From Azolla caroliniana (taxonomy: Eukaryota > Polypodiophyta): a DNA stretch of 64,000 bases. Where the stretch lies: assembly GCA_043228905.1 (NCBI GenBank), contig JBHGNT010000008.1:14012001-14076000 (forward strand), given 5' to 3'. The notes beneath the pieces are model-generated. The model saw nothing but the letters and a program-made list of their open reading frames with translations. It made no database searches and had not been told where the DNA came from. This document shows, piece after piece, positions 1-10,720 of this stretch. Within the stretch, counting starts at the first letter, position 1. Each line of letters opens with the position of its first letter. The position numbers and the translations under genes were made by a program.

Positions 1-2210
1 AGGGACTTCTTCAACTGGCATATTGCCGAAGTGTTCGTTTCGGTGTGAAATCCACATGTACACTTGTTCCTCAAGCTCGCCTTGCAGGAACACATACTTT
101 ACATCCATCTGATGTAAATGTCACCCCTTTGTCGTAGCTCCCGCAAGCAAAACACTAACGGTCGTCATCTTCGCGACTGGCATAAACGTCTCATCGTAAT
201 CGATGCCATGTTGTTGCGCGTAGCCTTTTGCTACTAATCGGGCCTTGTATCTTTTGACTGAGCCGTCGGTGTTCTACTTGACCTTGTACACCCACCTACA
301 TCCAATCAGCTTTACACCCTTGGGGGCGTCAACCAGGTCCCAAGTTTCGTTCTCCGTAAATGCGTTCATCTCTTCCTCCATGGCGGGATGCCAATTCGCG
401 TCCTTTGCCGCTTCTGCATAGATCTCGGGCTCAAGCACTTTCGTTACGCGTGTCACGTACGCATATTGATGCGCCATGTACTCGTTGTATCCAAACCACA
501 CAACAGGGTTCTTCTGGCGGGTAGATCGGCATAATTGCGCATTAGCTGATGTTGAGGCCGTTCTGGCCGACGCGGATTTCGCTCTTGAAGGCCCGTCAAT
601 GCTCTTCTCGGAGTTGGATTCGCGTCAATCCGACTCATCCTTATCCGTGTCGTACTCCGGCATCTTCATCTTTCCCTTTTCTTTGTGCGTAAGCCATCTC
701 TTCGGCTTCCTGCACAGGGAATGCACGGCTGAGTCTCCACTACTCGCCGGCTCTTCATCTGACTGGTCAAACCGACTCAGTCGCTTATTCGGTCCACTTA
801 GCCGAAATGAAGTCAAACTCTCTTCAAGAGTTCCAACTTCGCGTTCATCAGGAGGCATCTCAGCCTCGCTGACCTTATCTTCAGAACTCATATTGGAGCT
901 GAGGTCTAGAGTAGGAGGCAAATACCAAGACGCGGACTCATCGAACACAACATCGCGACTTACGCGACCTGGTTTGATTCCGGAGTTATAACACTTATAA
1001 CCCTTCTGTTCGTCCAAGTAGCCGACCAAGATACTCTTCTCGGCTTTCGCATCTAGCTTCTCCTTCGGCACATGCACATACGCGATGCTACTGAAAACCC
1101 TCAAGTGTCGTAGATTCAACATCCTTCTGAAATACAGCTCATGTGCGACACTTTTTCGCCGATCCTATTCTGGATGTAGAGCAGTTCAGACCGCTTCGGC
1201 CCAATAGAACTTGGGCAAGCTCTTTTCTTCGAGCATTTCCCGCGCTGCTTCCACAATCGACCGATTCTTCCTTTTGGCGCTATTTTGCTCTAACGTATAC
1301 CTGCAACTGAATTCGCGCTGAATTCCCATTTGTTGCAGATAACTGTTGAATTGGCCGGAAAAGTACTCTTTTTCGCCATCCGACCGCAGGCATTTCATCT
1401 TCCTCCCTGTTTCCCTTTTGGCAAGATTTTTGAGGTTCCAGAAACAGTCGAAGACTTCACTCTTCTTTTCAATGACGTAGATCCATGTGTGTCGGGTGTA
1501 GTCATCGATGAAGGAGACGGAATATCAACTCCCACCAAGACTCACGTTCTATGTCAGTCCCCATACATCTTAATGTATCAAGTCGAGCTTATTTCGGCTC
1601 CGATTACTCTCGTTGAGGAAAGGAAGTCAGTGTTGTTTCCCTAGCTGGCAAGCTTCACAAAGTTGGGGCTTTCGACCACTCAATTTTGGCAATCCGAACA
1701 CAACTTGTCTCGATTGCAGGTCCTGAAGCCTTTGGTAGTTGACATGGCCTATCCGCTTATGCCACAAGTCGATATACGACTCGACTTTTTGCCCTTTCGC
1801 GATCATGGCGGTACCTACATCATTGGTATCGATGATGAACATCCTCCCATATCTGCACCCTTGCGGCCTTCTTCCTCGATGAAGCACCTGAGATGCGTGA
1901 ACCAGACTTGCATCCCCTGGTCGACGATCTGTCCGACCGACGCCAAATTCTTCGTTATTGTCGGGACATGTAACACGTTCATTAGCTTCCCTTTTTGCCA
2001 GACGTGGCTGAGGGGAACTTCACCGACATGTACGATCGGATGTAGAGTGTCGTCTCCTGTTACGACTACTCTCGATTGTTCCGGTTTTTCCAAATATGAG
2101 AACCACTCTTTATTGTTCGTCATATGGTTTGACACTCCGGAGTCAATGTACCACACTTCGTCCGATTTCGAGGTGGTCTTCTTCATCGAGTTCGCTTCAT
2201 GTCTTGTCAC
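1..2210 (-). pseudogene. Degenerate pol of copia A1 (protease, integrase, start of RT)
   Basis: Fragments in changing frames follow the copia order. Protease lies at 2210-1815 with WYIDSGVSNHM, where DSG is the aspartic protease core. The GAG-pre-integrase region (LWHKRIGHVNYQRLQ, CEACQLGKQH) is at 1887-1627. The integrase core at 1398-1186 has CLRSDGEKEY and, where an intact family has NGVAERKN, a decayed NSAKRKN. The integrase C-terminal region (KCYNSGIKPGRVSRDVVFDE) is at 1122-625. RT begins at 501-274 (ETWDLVDAP) and continues to position 1 (HQMDVK, FLQGELEEQVYM). Stops and frameshifts separate the blocks, so it is not functional. Confidence 0.88.
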
Positions 2211-2258
2211 GAAGGTTGTCCCCTTTCCAACATTCTCGGATCCTTCGGCGTAGTGCGT

Positions 2259-3011
2259 CTACTGTCGATTTCCTTGTTCAGTTTGTCCGGATCCGGATCC
2301 GGTTTTCTCTGAATCGGCGCGCTTCTTCCAGCACTCGCTCTCCTTGTGGCCTTTCTTGCAACAATACCAGCATTCCGCGACGTGTTTCCCTTGTCGGTTC
2401 TCGTCACCTCCTCGACTCCCCATGCTTCCGGAGTCAGCACCCGCGTGATTCTCCTCTACAAGGAGCATCGACTGCAAGTCTAAAAACGATGGTGTATTCT
2501 CCCTTGTACAAATAGCAGTTCGGAATGCTCCGAACTTCGACGTTAATCCTCTGAGGAAGATTTGCACCATTTCGCCCTCCTCAACGTTCACATCGATGGA
2601 GACGAGGGAATCACAAATATCCTTTATCTTGGAGGTGTAGTCAGCCACTGTCATGTTGCGTTGACGCACATTGCTGAACTCCTGTCGGAGTTGGAGTTTC
2701 CTGGTTGTGGTGCTTGCGGCGAAAATCTTTTTCAAATTTCCCCAAGCATCCTTTGGTGTTCTTGTATCCTGAATGTAGCTCAAGAGTTGTTCGCTCACAC
2801 AGGACGCGAAGCAGTAGAGAACTCTGCTCGCCGACTGTTCCGAGGTCAGGAAGTCTTTGTGTGTCGATTCGGGTGTTGCATCATTCGCTCCATCGACATA
2901 GGTCCAGTATCCATGTCCGAGCAAGTACTGGTGCATCTTGTACGACCAAGATGCATAGTTACTTCTCTTGAGCTTCTCAGTTGGAAGTGAACTAGCCATA
3001 CCTCTATCCAT
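2259..3011 (-). CDS. Gag of copia A1
   Basis: Open frame of about 250 codons. I chose the ATG at 3011, about 80 bases after the primer site, because it matches the A2 gag start (MDRGM) and the open frame upstream only reads through leader. The N-terminal part carries the copia gag pattern (SWSYKMHQYLLGHGYW) and the middle a UBN2-type region with YTSKIKDICDSL. Near the C-terminus is a CX2CX4HX4C zinc knuckle (CWYCCKKGHKESEC). Gag packages element RNA into virus-like particles. The frame ends before protease, so protease would need a frameshift, or a mutation has separated them. Confidence 0.85.
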   Translation of the reverse strand: MDRGMASSLPTEKLKRSNYASWSYKMHQYLLGHGYWTYVDGANDATPESTHKDFLTSEQSASRVLYCFASCVSEQLLSYIQDTRTPKDAWGNLKKIFAASTTTRKLQLRQEFSNVRQRNMTVADYTSKIKDICDSLVSIDVNVEEGEMVQIFLRGLTSKFGAFRTAICTRENTPSFLDLQSMLLVEENHAGADSGSMGSRGGDENRQGKHVAECWYCCKKGHKESECWKKRADSEKTGSGSGQTEQGNRQ

Positions 3012-3093
3012 TTTTTTCCTTTTGTTCTTCACCGATATTAGGTTTTTTTGTTGTTTTGAGCTAAAGTCGGCTGCAGAGGTTCTCAACCCTCGT

Positions 3094-3105
3094 GCTCTAA
3101 TACCA
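3094..3105 (-). other. Primer-binding site of A1 (tRNA-iMet type)
   Basis: Minus-strand TGGTATTAGAGC abuts the LTR end, one base different from the common plant copia site TGGTATCAGAGC that pairs with the 3' end of initiator tRNA-Met. Confidence 0.85.
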
Positions 3106-3503
3106 TGTGAAATATTACGTGCGGAAGCTATACGAAACACAGAATACTAACAGAGAAAAATAGGTTTAATGGAGAGCTTAAGACACAATGTACGCTGGAG
3201 AGACAAAGAGGGAAAAACACAGAAAAAACTAAATTCAAATAATGTGTAAAACTCTGTACATAGGATGTGCTCAGGGTGCACTTTTATACAAGTCCATACG
3301 AACTGACAAAAGTACTAACACGTATTTCAATGCTCATACCTGAGCTCCTACACTAACTCAAAATATATTCCCTCACGAAATATCTGTTCAACGGCCTCCC
3401 GGTTTCTGCACCGATCCGGCCTCTTGTTGCGCACCAGTTTATGCACCAGTTTACGCAACGATTTACGCAGTGATCCAGCCAATGTTGAGCTTGTAACTCA
3501 ACA
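3106..3503 (-). repeat. 5' LTR of copia A1
   Basis: On the minus strand it starts TGTTGAG and ends immediately before the primer-binding site. The first 20 bases match the start of the A2 LTRs with substitutions. A TATA-like TATAAAAG lies at 3288-3281 on the minus strand. The outer end was set by the match to A2; no target duplication could be confirmed because the left partner is outside the window. Confidence 0.8.
3281..3288 (-). promoter_or_regulatory. TATA box in the A1 LTR
   Basis: TATAAAAG on the minus strand inside the 5' LTR, about 175 bases upstream of the LTR end, where the U3/R promoter of a copia LTR is expected. Confidence 0.5.
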
Positions 3504-3635
3504 AAGGACTTTCCACAATTCCGTCGCTCTTTCTATTTCCGTGCCCAACCAATAACCTACTGACTTTAACCTTTCCTGCGAGCCGGAAGTCCCGACATCG
3601 TTATTCTTTGGCACGCTACGAGTGTCATACCGGTT
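3504..3635. other. Unassigned spacer between A1 LTR and solo LTR
   Basis: About 130 bases with no open frame or recognised motif. It may be the downstream part of element F, interrupted by the solo LTR and truncated by A1, but no protein match supports this. Confidence 0.3.
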
Positions 3636-4327
3636 AGAGGTGACGGGAACTCTCGTTCCTTATACGCAACGCTTGGCCACAACCGAGCTTAGAATCATAC
3701 ACAGAAAAACGGGAAATAAAAGCATGACACGAAGAAGAGAAGAGTACACAGGATGTTTACGTGGAAAACCCAAAGAGGGAAAAACCATGGCAGCCCACAG
3801 ACTACAAACTATCACTATGTTAGAATGTACAACAGTGAGTTCACGGAGGCAACGACCTCGTGCTCACGATCTTCATCACAGGCAGCGGTTACAACAGAGG
3901 CAACGACCTCTCTCTCTCTCTCTCTCTCTGTACACAGTTACGCGCTCTCTCTTTTCTTACACCAACAAGAAATGACAACAGCAGTCTAAAAGTTTGCCCT
4001 AAGTCATATTTATACTAATATGACTTTTCGGCTATTTACAAATATAGCCTCGATGGACTCTCAGAAACATATTTACAAATATGTCTCTTCATCCGGTGAG
4101 CATTTCTCACCGGGTCTACACCATCCGGCTCTCCGTAGTCGGGTACTCCTCATCCGGTTCTCACCGGGTCTGCATCATCCGGGTCTCCGTATCCGGGTAC
4201 TCCTCATCCGGTTCTCACCGGATCTGCACCATCCGGCTCTCCGTAGCTGGGTACTCCTCATCCGGTTTGTTCATCAGCACTGTTCTTCTCCCTTCCCATC
4301 CAGAGGGACCTGTCTCCCAACAAGAGG
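3636..4327. other. Target-site duplication AGAGG around the solo LTR
   Basis: AGAGG occurs at 3636-3640 and again at 4323-4327, directly outside TG...CA. A perfect 5-bp duplication is typical of copia integration and fixes the LTR boundaries. Confidence 0.85.
3641..4322 (-). repeat. Solo LTR of the C/D copia family
   Basis: A 682-base unit starting TG and ending CAACA, flanked by the direct repeat AGAGG at 3636-3640 and 4323-4327. Its inner sequence matches the LTRs of C and D: GGCCACAACCGAG near the left end, a CT microsatellite, CTAAGTCATATTTATA and imperfect CATCCGG-containing minisatellite units. No internal domain is present, so it is the usual product of LTR-LTR recombination that removed the interior. 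It is clearly more diverged from C and D than their own LTR pairs are, so the insertion is older. Confidence 0.9.
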
Positions 4328-5654
4328 GTCTAGTTCCTCTGCCCTTTCCTGCTCACTTGTCCTCCACTAGAACTTCATAGTTCTAGTACATTGCTTCCAA
4401 GAAACTGGTCTTTTCCTCGACCGAATCGTTCCACCCCGTGACCTCCCAGACCCGCTTCTCCGCGCAGTCCGCTTCTTCCTTCCTTCGCCGTACTCCAGAA
4501 AGGCCTTCCAGCACCAGTGGCCAAAACTCGGAGTCCTTCGATTTCAGGCCGTCGTCGCTTCCGACCTGGATGCCGAATAATGGACAGCCTCCGCGTGTCA
4601 GGCCGTGGCTTCTTCCATTAACCGCTTCATTTTGCCCTAACCGGTATTCAATTCCAGGGCTTTCCGAGTCTCACATGCGTTCACCCGCCCATTCCATAGG
4701 TACAACACGTTGCTTCTAAGTGCCTCGGTAAAATCTACGCAATCTCTTTGGGTGTGGCCGACTGCGTCGCACCACATACATCGTGGGTCAACCGGAGGCC
4801 TCCAGTCACGCGACTGTCCCCCATTGTCTCTTCGGGCCTGTGCAATTTGGATATCCCGTACCATCTTAGTGAGATCTTCTAGGGTCGTGCCTTTAGATGG
4901 GCCCTTGACCACGTGAGTCGGAACCGCATTGGACTCGATCCACCTTCGTGTCTCTTCTGTTCGAGTCCGAATCGGTTCTTCTAGCTTCCTCCCCGTCATC
5001 GGGCCCTCGTCCCTCCACTCACGTCGTTTGTCGAAACAGTTGCAGACCCTTTTCACCGCAGCCCAATCAGCCGTAAGCCCCTCATCCGTCTCAAGCAAGA
5101 GACCCACCTTCTCCCGATCAAGCGCATCCACCGACTTGATGAAGAGTAGGAACCGGCTCGTATCAAGCACGGTCTGGTCCAGAGTCGAGAGTTGAGCAAA
5201 TCGCCTTTCGAACTCCTAGAGGAGCGCCAATGTATTCCTTCCCTTTCCGAGGCTCTTGACCCATTCCATAAACTCCCGCTTCAACAACCGAAGCAAGTCA
5301 TCAAACCCGTACCTCTCGAGGAGTTGTCCCTCGAACTCCTCCCAGTTTTGGCAACCTGCTTGTACCTCGAGCACCTCTACGTGAATGCTCAGCGAAATCT
5401 AGACAGTCGCCTGTCCTCCAAGATGTCCCTCACTATCATCTTGGCTTGGTAGATCTCCAGATAACTCGTCGCGTTCTTCCCACCAAACCGGCCTATTGTG
5501 TCGACAATCAATTCTATGGCCCTATCAATGGCACTTGTGCCCTCATGAGCATTCACTAGGCGGTCAACAGCTACTGCCATGGCTTCGGTGAGCTCACTTC
5601 CCCTCATCTTCGGAACTCCTCTGCCTCCTTTTTAACGTTGGGTTCACCAAATTA
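4328..5654 (-). mobile_element. Gag-only LTR-element remnant F (internal region)
   Basis: The minus strand carries a retrotransposon gag in two open blocks (5607-5389 and 5170-4637), preceded by a leader with TTTGGTGAACCC at 5656-5645, which resembles the primer region of the gypsy-like elements here. No protease, RT or integrase is seen before the solo LTR at 4322. The gag is homologous to that of element B: both have an IG(R/L)F(G/E)GK block and a CX2CX4HX4C knuckle. It looks like a gag-only (TR-GAG-type) or truncated gypsy element. Confidence 0.7.
4637..5607 (-). pseudogene. Gag of element F, interrupted
   Basis: The first block (5607-5389) reads MRGSELTEAM and has an amphipathic segment around VDTIGRFGGKNATSYLEIYQ, matching the start of the B gag. 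The frame then breaks. The second block (5170-4637) contains FDKRREW and a zinc knuckle CMWCDAVGHTQRDC near its C-terminus, followed by VLYLWNGRVNACETR, which parallels the B gag segment VIFFKDGKIHSSETR. The gap between blocks (5388-5171) is in other frames. The protein is a nucleocapsid-type gag; the copy is broken. Confidence 0.75.
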
Positions 5655-6060
5655 TGTCGGTATTCACGCATGTGCGTGTGAAACAAAGTCGGGACTGTGG
5701 GAGCCTCGAACCGAGGAGCGTTGTCGTGAAGATTTTCGACGATAGTGTGTAAATTGTGAGGAACATACAAAATCGAGTGTGGTTCTTCTCACAAGATATG
5801 AAACAATAATAGTGAAGATACTATTCTAAATAAGTTTAATATCTTGGTACGAAAAGATGGAGATCTTCAAGAGCTTTCAAGTGCACTTTACTACATAAGA
5901 AACGGACAACTAAGTGTGAAGTTATATGGGTATGAAGATTGCAAAGAAGAAGAGAAAAACAAAATTGTGAGATATCCCACATAGACAGGACAAATAAGGA
6001 TCCTAGAGTATATAAGCACACCAATATCTCTTCATAATATATTTATGTGTTTGGAGCATA
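5655..6060 (-). repeat. Probable 5' LTR of element F
   Basis: Non-coding sequence directly upstream (minus strand) of the TTTGGTGAACCC primer-like site, with a TATATA motif at 6016-6009 on the minus strand. It has the position and promoter motif of a gypsy LTR, but no second copy is in the window, so the outer boundary is approximate. Confidence 0.45.
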
Positions 6061-6087
6061 GAAAGATTGAGTTGCATGACTTGACGA

Positions 6088-6340
6088 ATGGATGCAACCA
6101 ACTTCATTTGTTTTGAACGAATCCGGACGGAACCGGACCGGCAGACGGCACCCGACCAGACGACGACGAAACCGGAACCGGATGGTGACAGGACAGCGAC
6201 GAAATTGGTGACCGGAACCGGATGGCGACCGGATAGCTATGGGACCGGATCGGGATGCAAACAGCACGAAACCATATCGGCATGCGAACCGGGCCGGATC
6301 GAACGAATGGGACCGGACCGGACGGGTAGATTTATTGTGA
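6088..6340. repeat. GGAACCGGA-rich low-complexity block
   Basis: Dense imperfect copies of GGAACCGGA, GACCGGA and GGATCGG. The same vocabulary occurs in the U3 of the A2 LTRs (14150-14230, 31520-31630), suggesting a U3 fragment of a related copia LTR. No coding potential is supported. Confidence 0.4.
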
Positions 6341-6599
6341 TGCACGATGTCTTGAAATTTTCCGGTGTGAAACGAACAAAATCGTCTAGTTCTTTGGAGG
6401 TCAAGTGAAGGTGTAATATGCACTTAAACATTTGTAAAAACAAGACTAAAAAGCCTAGTAAAAAGAAAATTTGTATACAAAGGGATGCAAGTAAGAATTT
6501 GAACCATGCACCTCCAAGTTGAAAGTCAATAGGCTTAACACTAAGCCAAGTCATATCTTCAAAAGTTTTACTTTGATCATTTTGCATGTAAATTCTCAT

Positions 6600-6990
6600 A
6601 CATGAGAACTTAGATGATGACATGGCAAACATGCAATGCATGCATTTTATGCATTACGTGCATGTCTTGCACCCTCACATGCACCATATACATGGGGGCA
6701 TCTATAAAAGAGTGGAGGAATCAAGCAATAAAAAACTAATGAAAAATTCGGGAAAAATAAGAAACGTGTTATCGTATTGTTGATGTATCTTGTCTCTCAA
6801 ATCTAAAGTTAAGCGTTTAATCTTTATCTCAATCTCTCTCTTTCTCCATATCAATCTCTCTCAATCTATCTTAAATACTTTCTCGCTAAAGCTAGTACAA
6901 ACTTCAAATCCTTCCGGTCCAGAACCCCGGCGGTTCCGCCTCACGATCCGCACATAGTGACGAATTTTCACGACAGCGTACGAAGAGGAA
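6600..6990 (+). repeat. LTR-like fragment, plus orientation
   Basis: ATGCATGCATT-rich sequence, then TATAAAAG at 6703-6710, a CT-rich stretch (6820-6870), and an end near 6990. The arrangement (CATGCA repeats, TATAAAA about 300 bases before the end) resembles the B LTR at 15046-15319. No partner LTR or coding region follows, so it is a fragment or a solo LTR with unclear ends. Confidence 0.45.
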
Positions 6991-7009
6991 GAAGAATAAG
7001 TCGGTAGGG

Positions 7010-7430
7010 GGTATAGACTGTTAGATATACAGACGTACAAGACACCACCGGCTCGGCCGGGATCGGAGCAACATGCTAGACGATCAACAAAACGGGTACC
7101 AACAATTGATCAGAAAAAAAAGAAATTACAACCGGCTCAGCCGGGAGCTGAGCTACGAGCTTAGCGAACAACACACACGCACTAGTATGGAAATATAATG
7201 TGGAGCCTTTGTCGGGAGCACACGGGCTTCCTACGCGAGTAGAGGCATCCAACCAAAGAAACACCTACAAAGGATAAGAAAACTAAGACCGAGCATTCAG
7301 TTCCCAGTCCGAAAGCACTTCGTTCTCTAAACCGTGATCCCATTCTCAACCCTCTCTCCCTCCTTTTATATGCCAAGAAGGAGTGGGGGGGGGGGGGGTT
7401 ACATGATGTAGTTATTCCCTGCCGCCTTGG
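7010..7430 (-). repeat. LTR-like fragment, minus orientation, with a G14 run
   Basis: On the minus strand a TATAAAAG lies at 7370-7363, downstream of a run of 14 G on the plus strand (7385-7398). The CCGGCTCGGCCGGGA and CCGGCTCAGCCGGGA motifs at about 7049 and 7133 form a short direct repeat. Position and motifs suggest an LTR, but there is no coding neighbour or duplicate copy. Confidence 0.35.
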
Positions 7431-7589
7431 ACAGAGATTCGTTTAGATTTTATCACTATTTAATTCGTCCTATTAATTTGCCCTTATATCACGCCAACCT
7501 AAACTTAGTCGTAGGTTATTTACAAGCATTACTACAACTTGCGTGCATCCGCGCACGTGGCTGCACGCACCTTTGGTCCCTTTTCCCCT

Positions 7590-7887
7590 TGTCGTTGGTT
7601 TTCCTCACGAAAACGGCTTGTAGTTTCTCCCATAGTGAGAACGTTATCGTCTCTTTTTCCATGCTAAAGTAGACATTTTCGGTTAGGTGCATTCAAATGG
7701 TGGAGTGTGCGATTTCGTCCGTTGATCTCCACTCATCAGTTGACATTGAAGCAGGCTTTTCAGAGTGTCGAATGGCCTCGACCTGTCTTCGAATAATTAG
7801 TACGTCCTGCATCATCTCCTTCCATAGGGCAAAGTTTTGGTCTTTGAATTTTCGGATCTCAACTCCTATACCGGATGTTGATTCCAT
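7590..7887 (-). pseudogene. Copia gag N-terminal fragment
   Basis: It begins at the ATG at 7887 (MESTSGIGVEIRKF) and contains the strongly conserved copia gag segment NFALWKEMMQDVLIIRR and then EWRSTDEIAHSTI. After a stop the homology continues in the following bases (VYFSMEKETITFSLWEKLQ) to about 7590. Zinc knuckle, protease and all pol domains are missing. Confidence 0.85.
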
Positions 7888-7982
7888 GATTCTTTCAGAA
7901 GTGAGATTTTCTAACCTGGTCTTTTCTGTCAGCCTTTTTTGTTGTCTATTGCCATCGAGCAACAAATCCCTCTGATACCAGT

Positions 7983-8321
7983 TGAAGCGTAAGTGTATGC
8001 GGAAACATATGAGGATCTCTCTCAGTTCATACTCAGAAAACAACATAGAAAGAAAAGCAAAGATATACACATATTGAGGCTTTAATGGAAGCTCTATTAC
8101 GTTCTCTGTCTCACTCTCTCAGAGACTCGATATCCGATATATGCTCAAGAAGATTATTCTTTACAACATTAGGTTATTGCTTATATACTATGCCCTAACT
8201 ATGTGGACGAGTTCACACTAGGATACAAAGTGGAGGGAGTCTGCCTTTTATGCCATCACTTTGAACACAAGATATACCAACGCCGAATTATGGACATGGA
8301 AGGAAAAATTCTGACCTAACA
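7983..8321 (-). repeat. 5' LTR of the 7.6-8.3 kb copia fragment
   Basis: A 339-base TG...CA unit bounded on its inner side by a primer-binding site two bases away. The 3' LTR is absent, so the outer boundary rests on the TGTTAG start and on the abrupt change to gypsy RNase H sequence at 8322. Confidence 0.65.
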
Positions 8322-10720
8322 AGTAGTGTCAGTATTTGATCACACTGTATACCATGCTTAGTGCTTCTTGTTCCATTGTGGAATAATTTATTTCGGCCTT
8401 TTAGAGCTTCTTGCTTGTGTAATACACTGACCGATACCATTTTGGCTCTGTGAGTTGCATCAAGACACTCCCGATTGCCAAATCTGACGTGTCAACAAAT
8501 ACATGAAAATCCTTCATCTAGTCAAGTGGTTGCACTACCAGAGCTTGTGATAACAACACCTTCAATGCTTGGTATGCCTTGTCCTCATGCGTCGTCCATT
8601 GGAATGGCAGTCGGTGTACTGCAACATATAGTGGTGTGGTAAAATCTGCTAAATATCGGAGCATTCGGCAATGTCACCAGATTGGTCTGAGAAATCGGCA
8701 TAATGCTTTGGCATTTGTTGGTGCCGATGCTTGTAAAATCTCCTTGACTTTGTCCAGATCTACCACAATTCCTTCCTTGCTGACAATGTGGCCCAACAAT
8801 GCTCCGTTGGTCACTCTGAATGCACACTTTGCTAGATTCAAGCTTAATCGGGCAGTCCAACATTTTTCTAAACACAGCTAGAGATGACTCAAATGCTCCA
8901 TCTTTCGGCTATACATGGCGAAGCCATCCAGAAACACCTGCATGAACGACGAAATATGTTCTCCGAATATCTCCATTATGATTCTCTACAACATTGCTGG
9001 TGTGGTCTTCAATCCGAACATCATTACCATCGCGACGAACACTCCCCATTCCGTTACAAATGTCGTCTTTTCTTGATCATCTAGGTGCATCCAGATCTGG
9101 TTGTCTCTGCAAAAACCTTCGAGGAAGTTGTACACTTCGTGCCCTTCGATAGCATCTAATATTCCATATGTGAAGGGAAGCAAAAGCGCATCGGTTATTG
9201 TGGCTACATTTAGTTTCTAGTAATCTACGCATACCCGAATCTTTTCATTTTTCTTGGGTACTACAACAATTGGGCTCAGCCATGTCGCTTGCTTCACTAG
9301 CCGGATAAACCCACTCTTAGCAATTTATCAATTTCCTCCTTGACTTTCAATGCATATTTTGGGTTCATCTAGTAGTGCCTTTGCGCCGCCGGTTTTGCAT
9401 CCTTATTCAAGTGGATTTGGTGTTGGTATAGCTTCGGATCCAACCCCCGCATATCCTCTTATGACCAAGAAAATATGTCTTTAAATTCATTTAGTACAAC
9501 AACCATTGTTGTCTCCTCCTCCGGTGGCATCTCCTTAGCCACGTTCACCGGTCGTGGTTCCTTGATCGTGCTAAGGTCGACTTCCTCTAGTGTTGATTCT
9601 TTTATGCGCTACGATACGGCCATTTCCTTTTCCAAAGCTTCCTACGCTTGCTGGAGTTCGCGGATGGCCTTCCTATCTGGTTCGTCAATCTCTACCTCCC
9701 AGCAATTGACATGTGGCGCGACCGCCTCCGTTACATCTACCTCGAACAATAGAACTATCTTGGGATGCTCTTCTAAGTACTAATCCACTTCCTCATCAGC
9801 CAAACCATCCAACATATTAATTCCCTCTGTGTACAAGGGTGTCAACTACTTGCTCTTACTGGCATGTTCTTGTGTTGGTACCCAGACTTTGGTCTTGTTG
9901 CGCTAGAAACTAATCATGTTTTTCTACCAATTTTGCTTAATATGTGTTGTCTTTAGCAAGGGATGCCATAATAGTAAAGGGTGCGCTCCTAGAGCGTTCA
10001 ATTGTAAGACTACCACCGAAATCCGGAATGTGTGTCCTCCGATAATGATTTCCAAATTCTGAATCAGTCTTGTTGGTTGGACGGAGCTTGTGTCCGCCAT
10101 TCGCAACCGGAATGGGCATGGTTCCCATTCCCGGATTCCTAGTGTATCGCAGGTTCTCCTGTTGATGACATTTACGCCAGATCCTCCATCTATCATTGTG
10201 TCGGTTACTTCTTTTCCCTTGATGATCATTGTGACTGTCAGACTATTGGTGTCCACCACCGTCGGTCCTTCACTTGGATTTGCGAAATATGTGGGTGTTG
10301 TTGCCGGTTTTGGTGGTGCCAGTGCTCATTTAAGACCTTCGGTGAACCTGGGAACCAATTGTAGTAGTCGTCCCAATCGCAACATGATTTGGCATTGTTG
10401 GAGTGCCTGCCACGATGGGTCATCTTCTATCATGCCGGTTTCTTCCTCCGGCTGCTTGGCTTCCTCCTGTTGCATATTGTCGATATTCCGTCGGTTGGCC
10501 TATTGCACCTATTCTATGGTTGCTTTTCGAACCGCTTCATGTGCCTCCCATTCGGAAATTTTTCCTTTCGACCGGGTCGTGACTTGTTGCACATCCGTGA
10601 CTTCGATGATCACCATATTTACCGTCGGATGTTTTTCTTTACTCTTTACCGGAACTTGGATGCAATAATGCCCTTCTTGTCGACAATAATAGAAACCAAG
10701 TTCCAGTAATAATTTTCCGG
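8322..10720 (-). pseudogene. Ty3/gypsy-like protease, RT and RNase H, decayed
   Basis: Read on the minus strand. A partial zinc knuckle (YYCRQEGHYC) is near 10690. The aspartic protease at 10259-9924 has MIDGGSGVNVI at the active site (DGGS rather than the usual D(T/S)G) and the distal HPLLLWHPLLKT block. RT at 9183-8986 has GHEVYNFLEGF, DDQEKTTFVTEWGVF and MMFGLKTTPA, all typical Ty3/gypsy. RNase H at about 8470-8340 has YYTSKKL and NYSTMEQEALSMVYSV. The order PR-RT-RH fits gypsy. Stops and frameshifts are frequent, and integrase would lie beyond 8322, where the copia fragment cuts the relic. Confidence 0.88.

Larger units (their letters stand above)
1..3503 (-). mobile_element. Ty1/copia element A1, 5' portion, cut by the window edge
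   Basis: Read on the minus strand the order is 5' LTR (3503-3106), primer-binding site (3105-3094), gag, protease, integrase and the start of RT, which runs off position 1. Integrase preceding RT is the copia order. The gag frame is open, but protease, integrase and RT are spread over several frames with stops, so the copy is degenerate. It is the same family as A2 (14106-31945): both gags share the SWSYKMHQYLLGHGYW segment and both LTRs begin with TGTTGAG followed by ACAAGCTCAAC. The 3' LTR and RNase H lie outside the window. Confidence 0.93.
7590..8321 (-). mobile_element. Copia fragment: 5' LTR, primer site and gag N-terminus
   Basis: On the minus strand the LTR (8321-7983) begins TGTTAGGTCAG and ends GCTTCA. 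The primer site TGGTATCAGAGG is at 7980-7969 and gag starts at 7887. The element stops inside gag at about 7590. It differs from the A and C/D families in both LTR and gag. Gypsy RNase H sequence begins directly to the right at 8322, so this element was inserted into, or deleted across, the gypsy relic. Confidence 0.8.

Noticed and set aside
4020-4380. Open frames with repeated SPGLHHP and SGSHR motifs
   Set aside because: They are translations of the CATCCGG minisatellite of the solo LTR on the wrong strand; no gene.
6088-6408. Plus-strand frame of 106 residues rich in RTEPDR and TTTKPEPDGD
   Set aside because: It is a translation of the GGAACCGGA low-complexity block; no start context or homologue, and it overlaps LTR-like sequence.
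8322-10720. Possible pararetrovirus (caulimovirid) insertion
   Set aside because: The protease-RT-RNase H order and the EWGVFV, MMFGLKT and YYTSKKL motifs fit Ty3/gypsy; no movement or coat protein region is seen.
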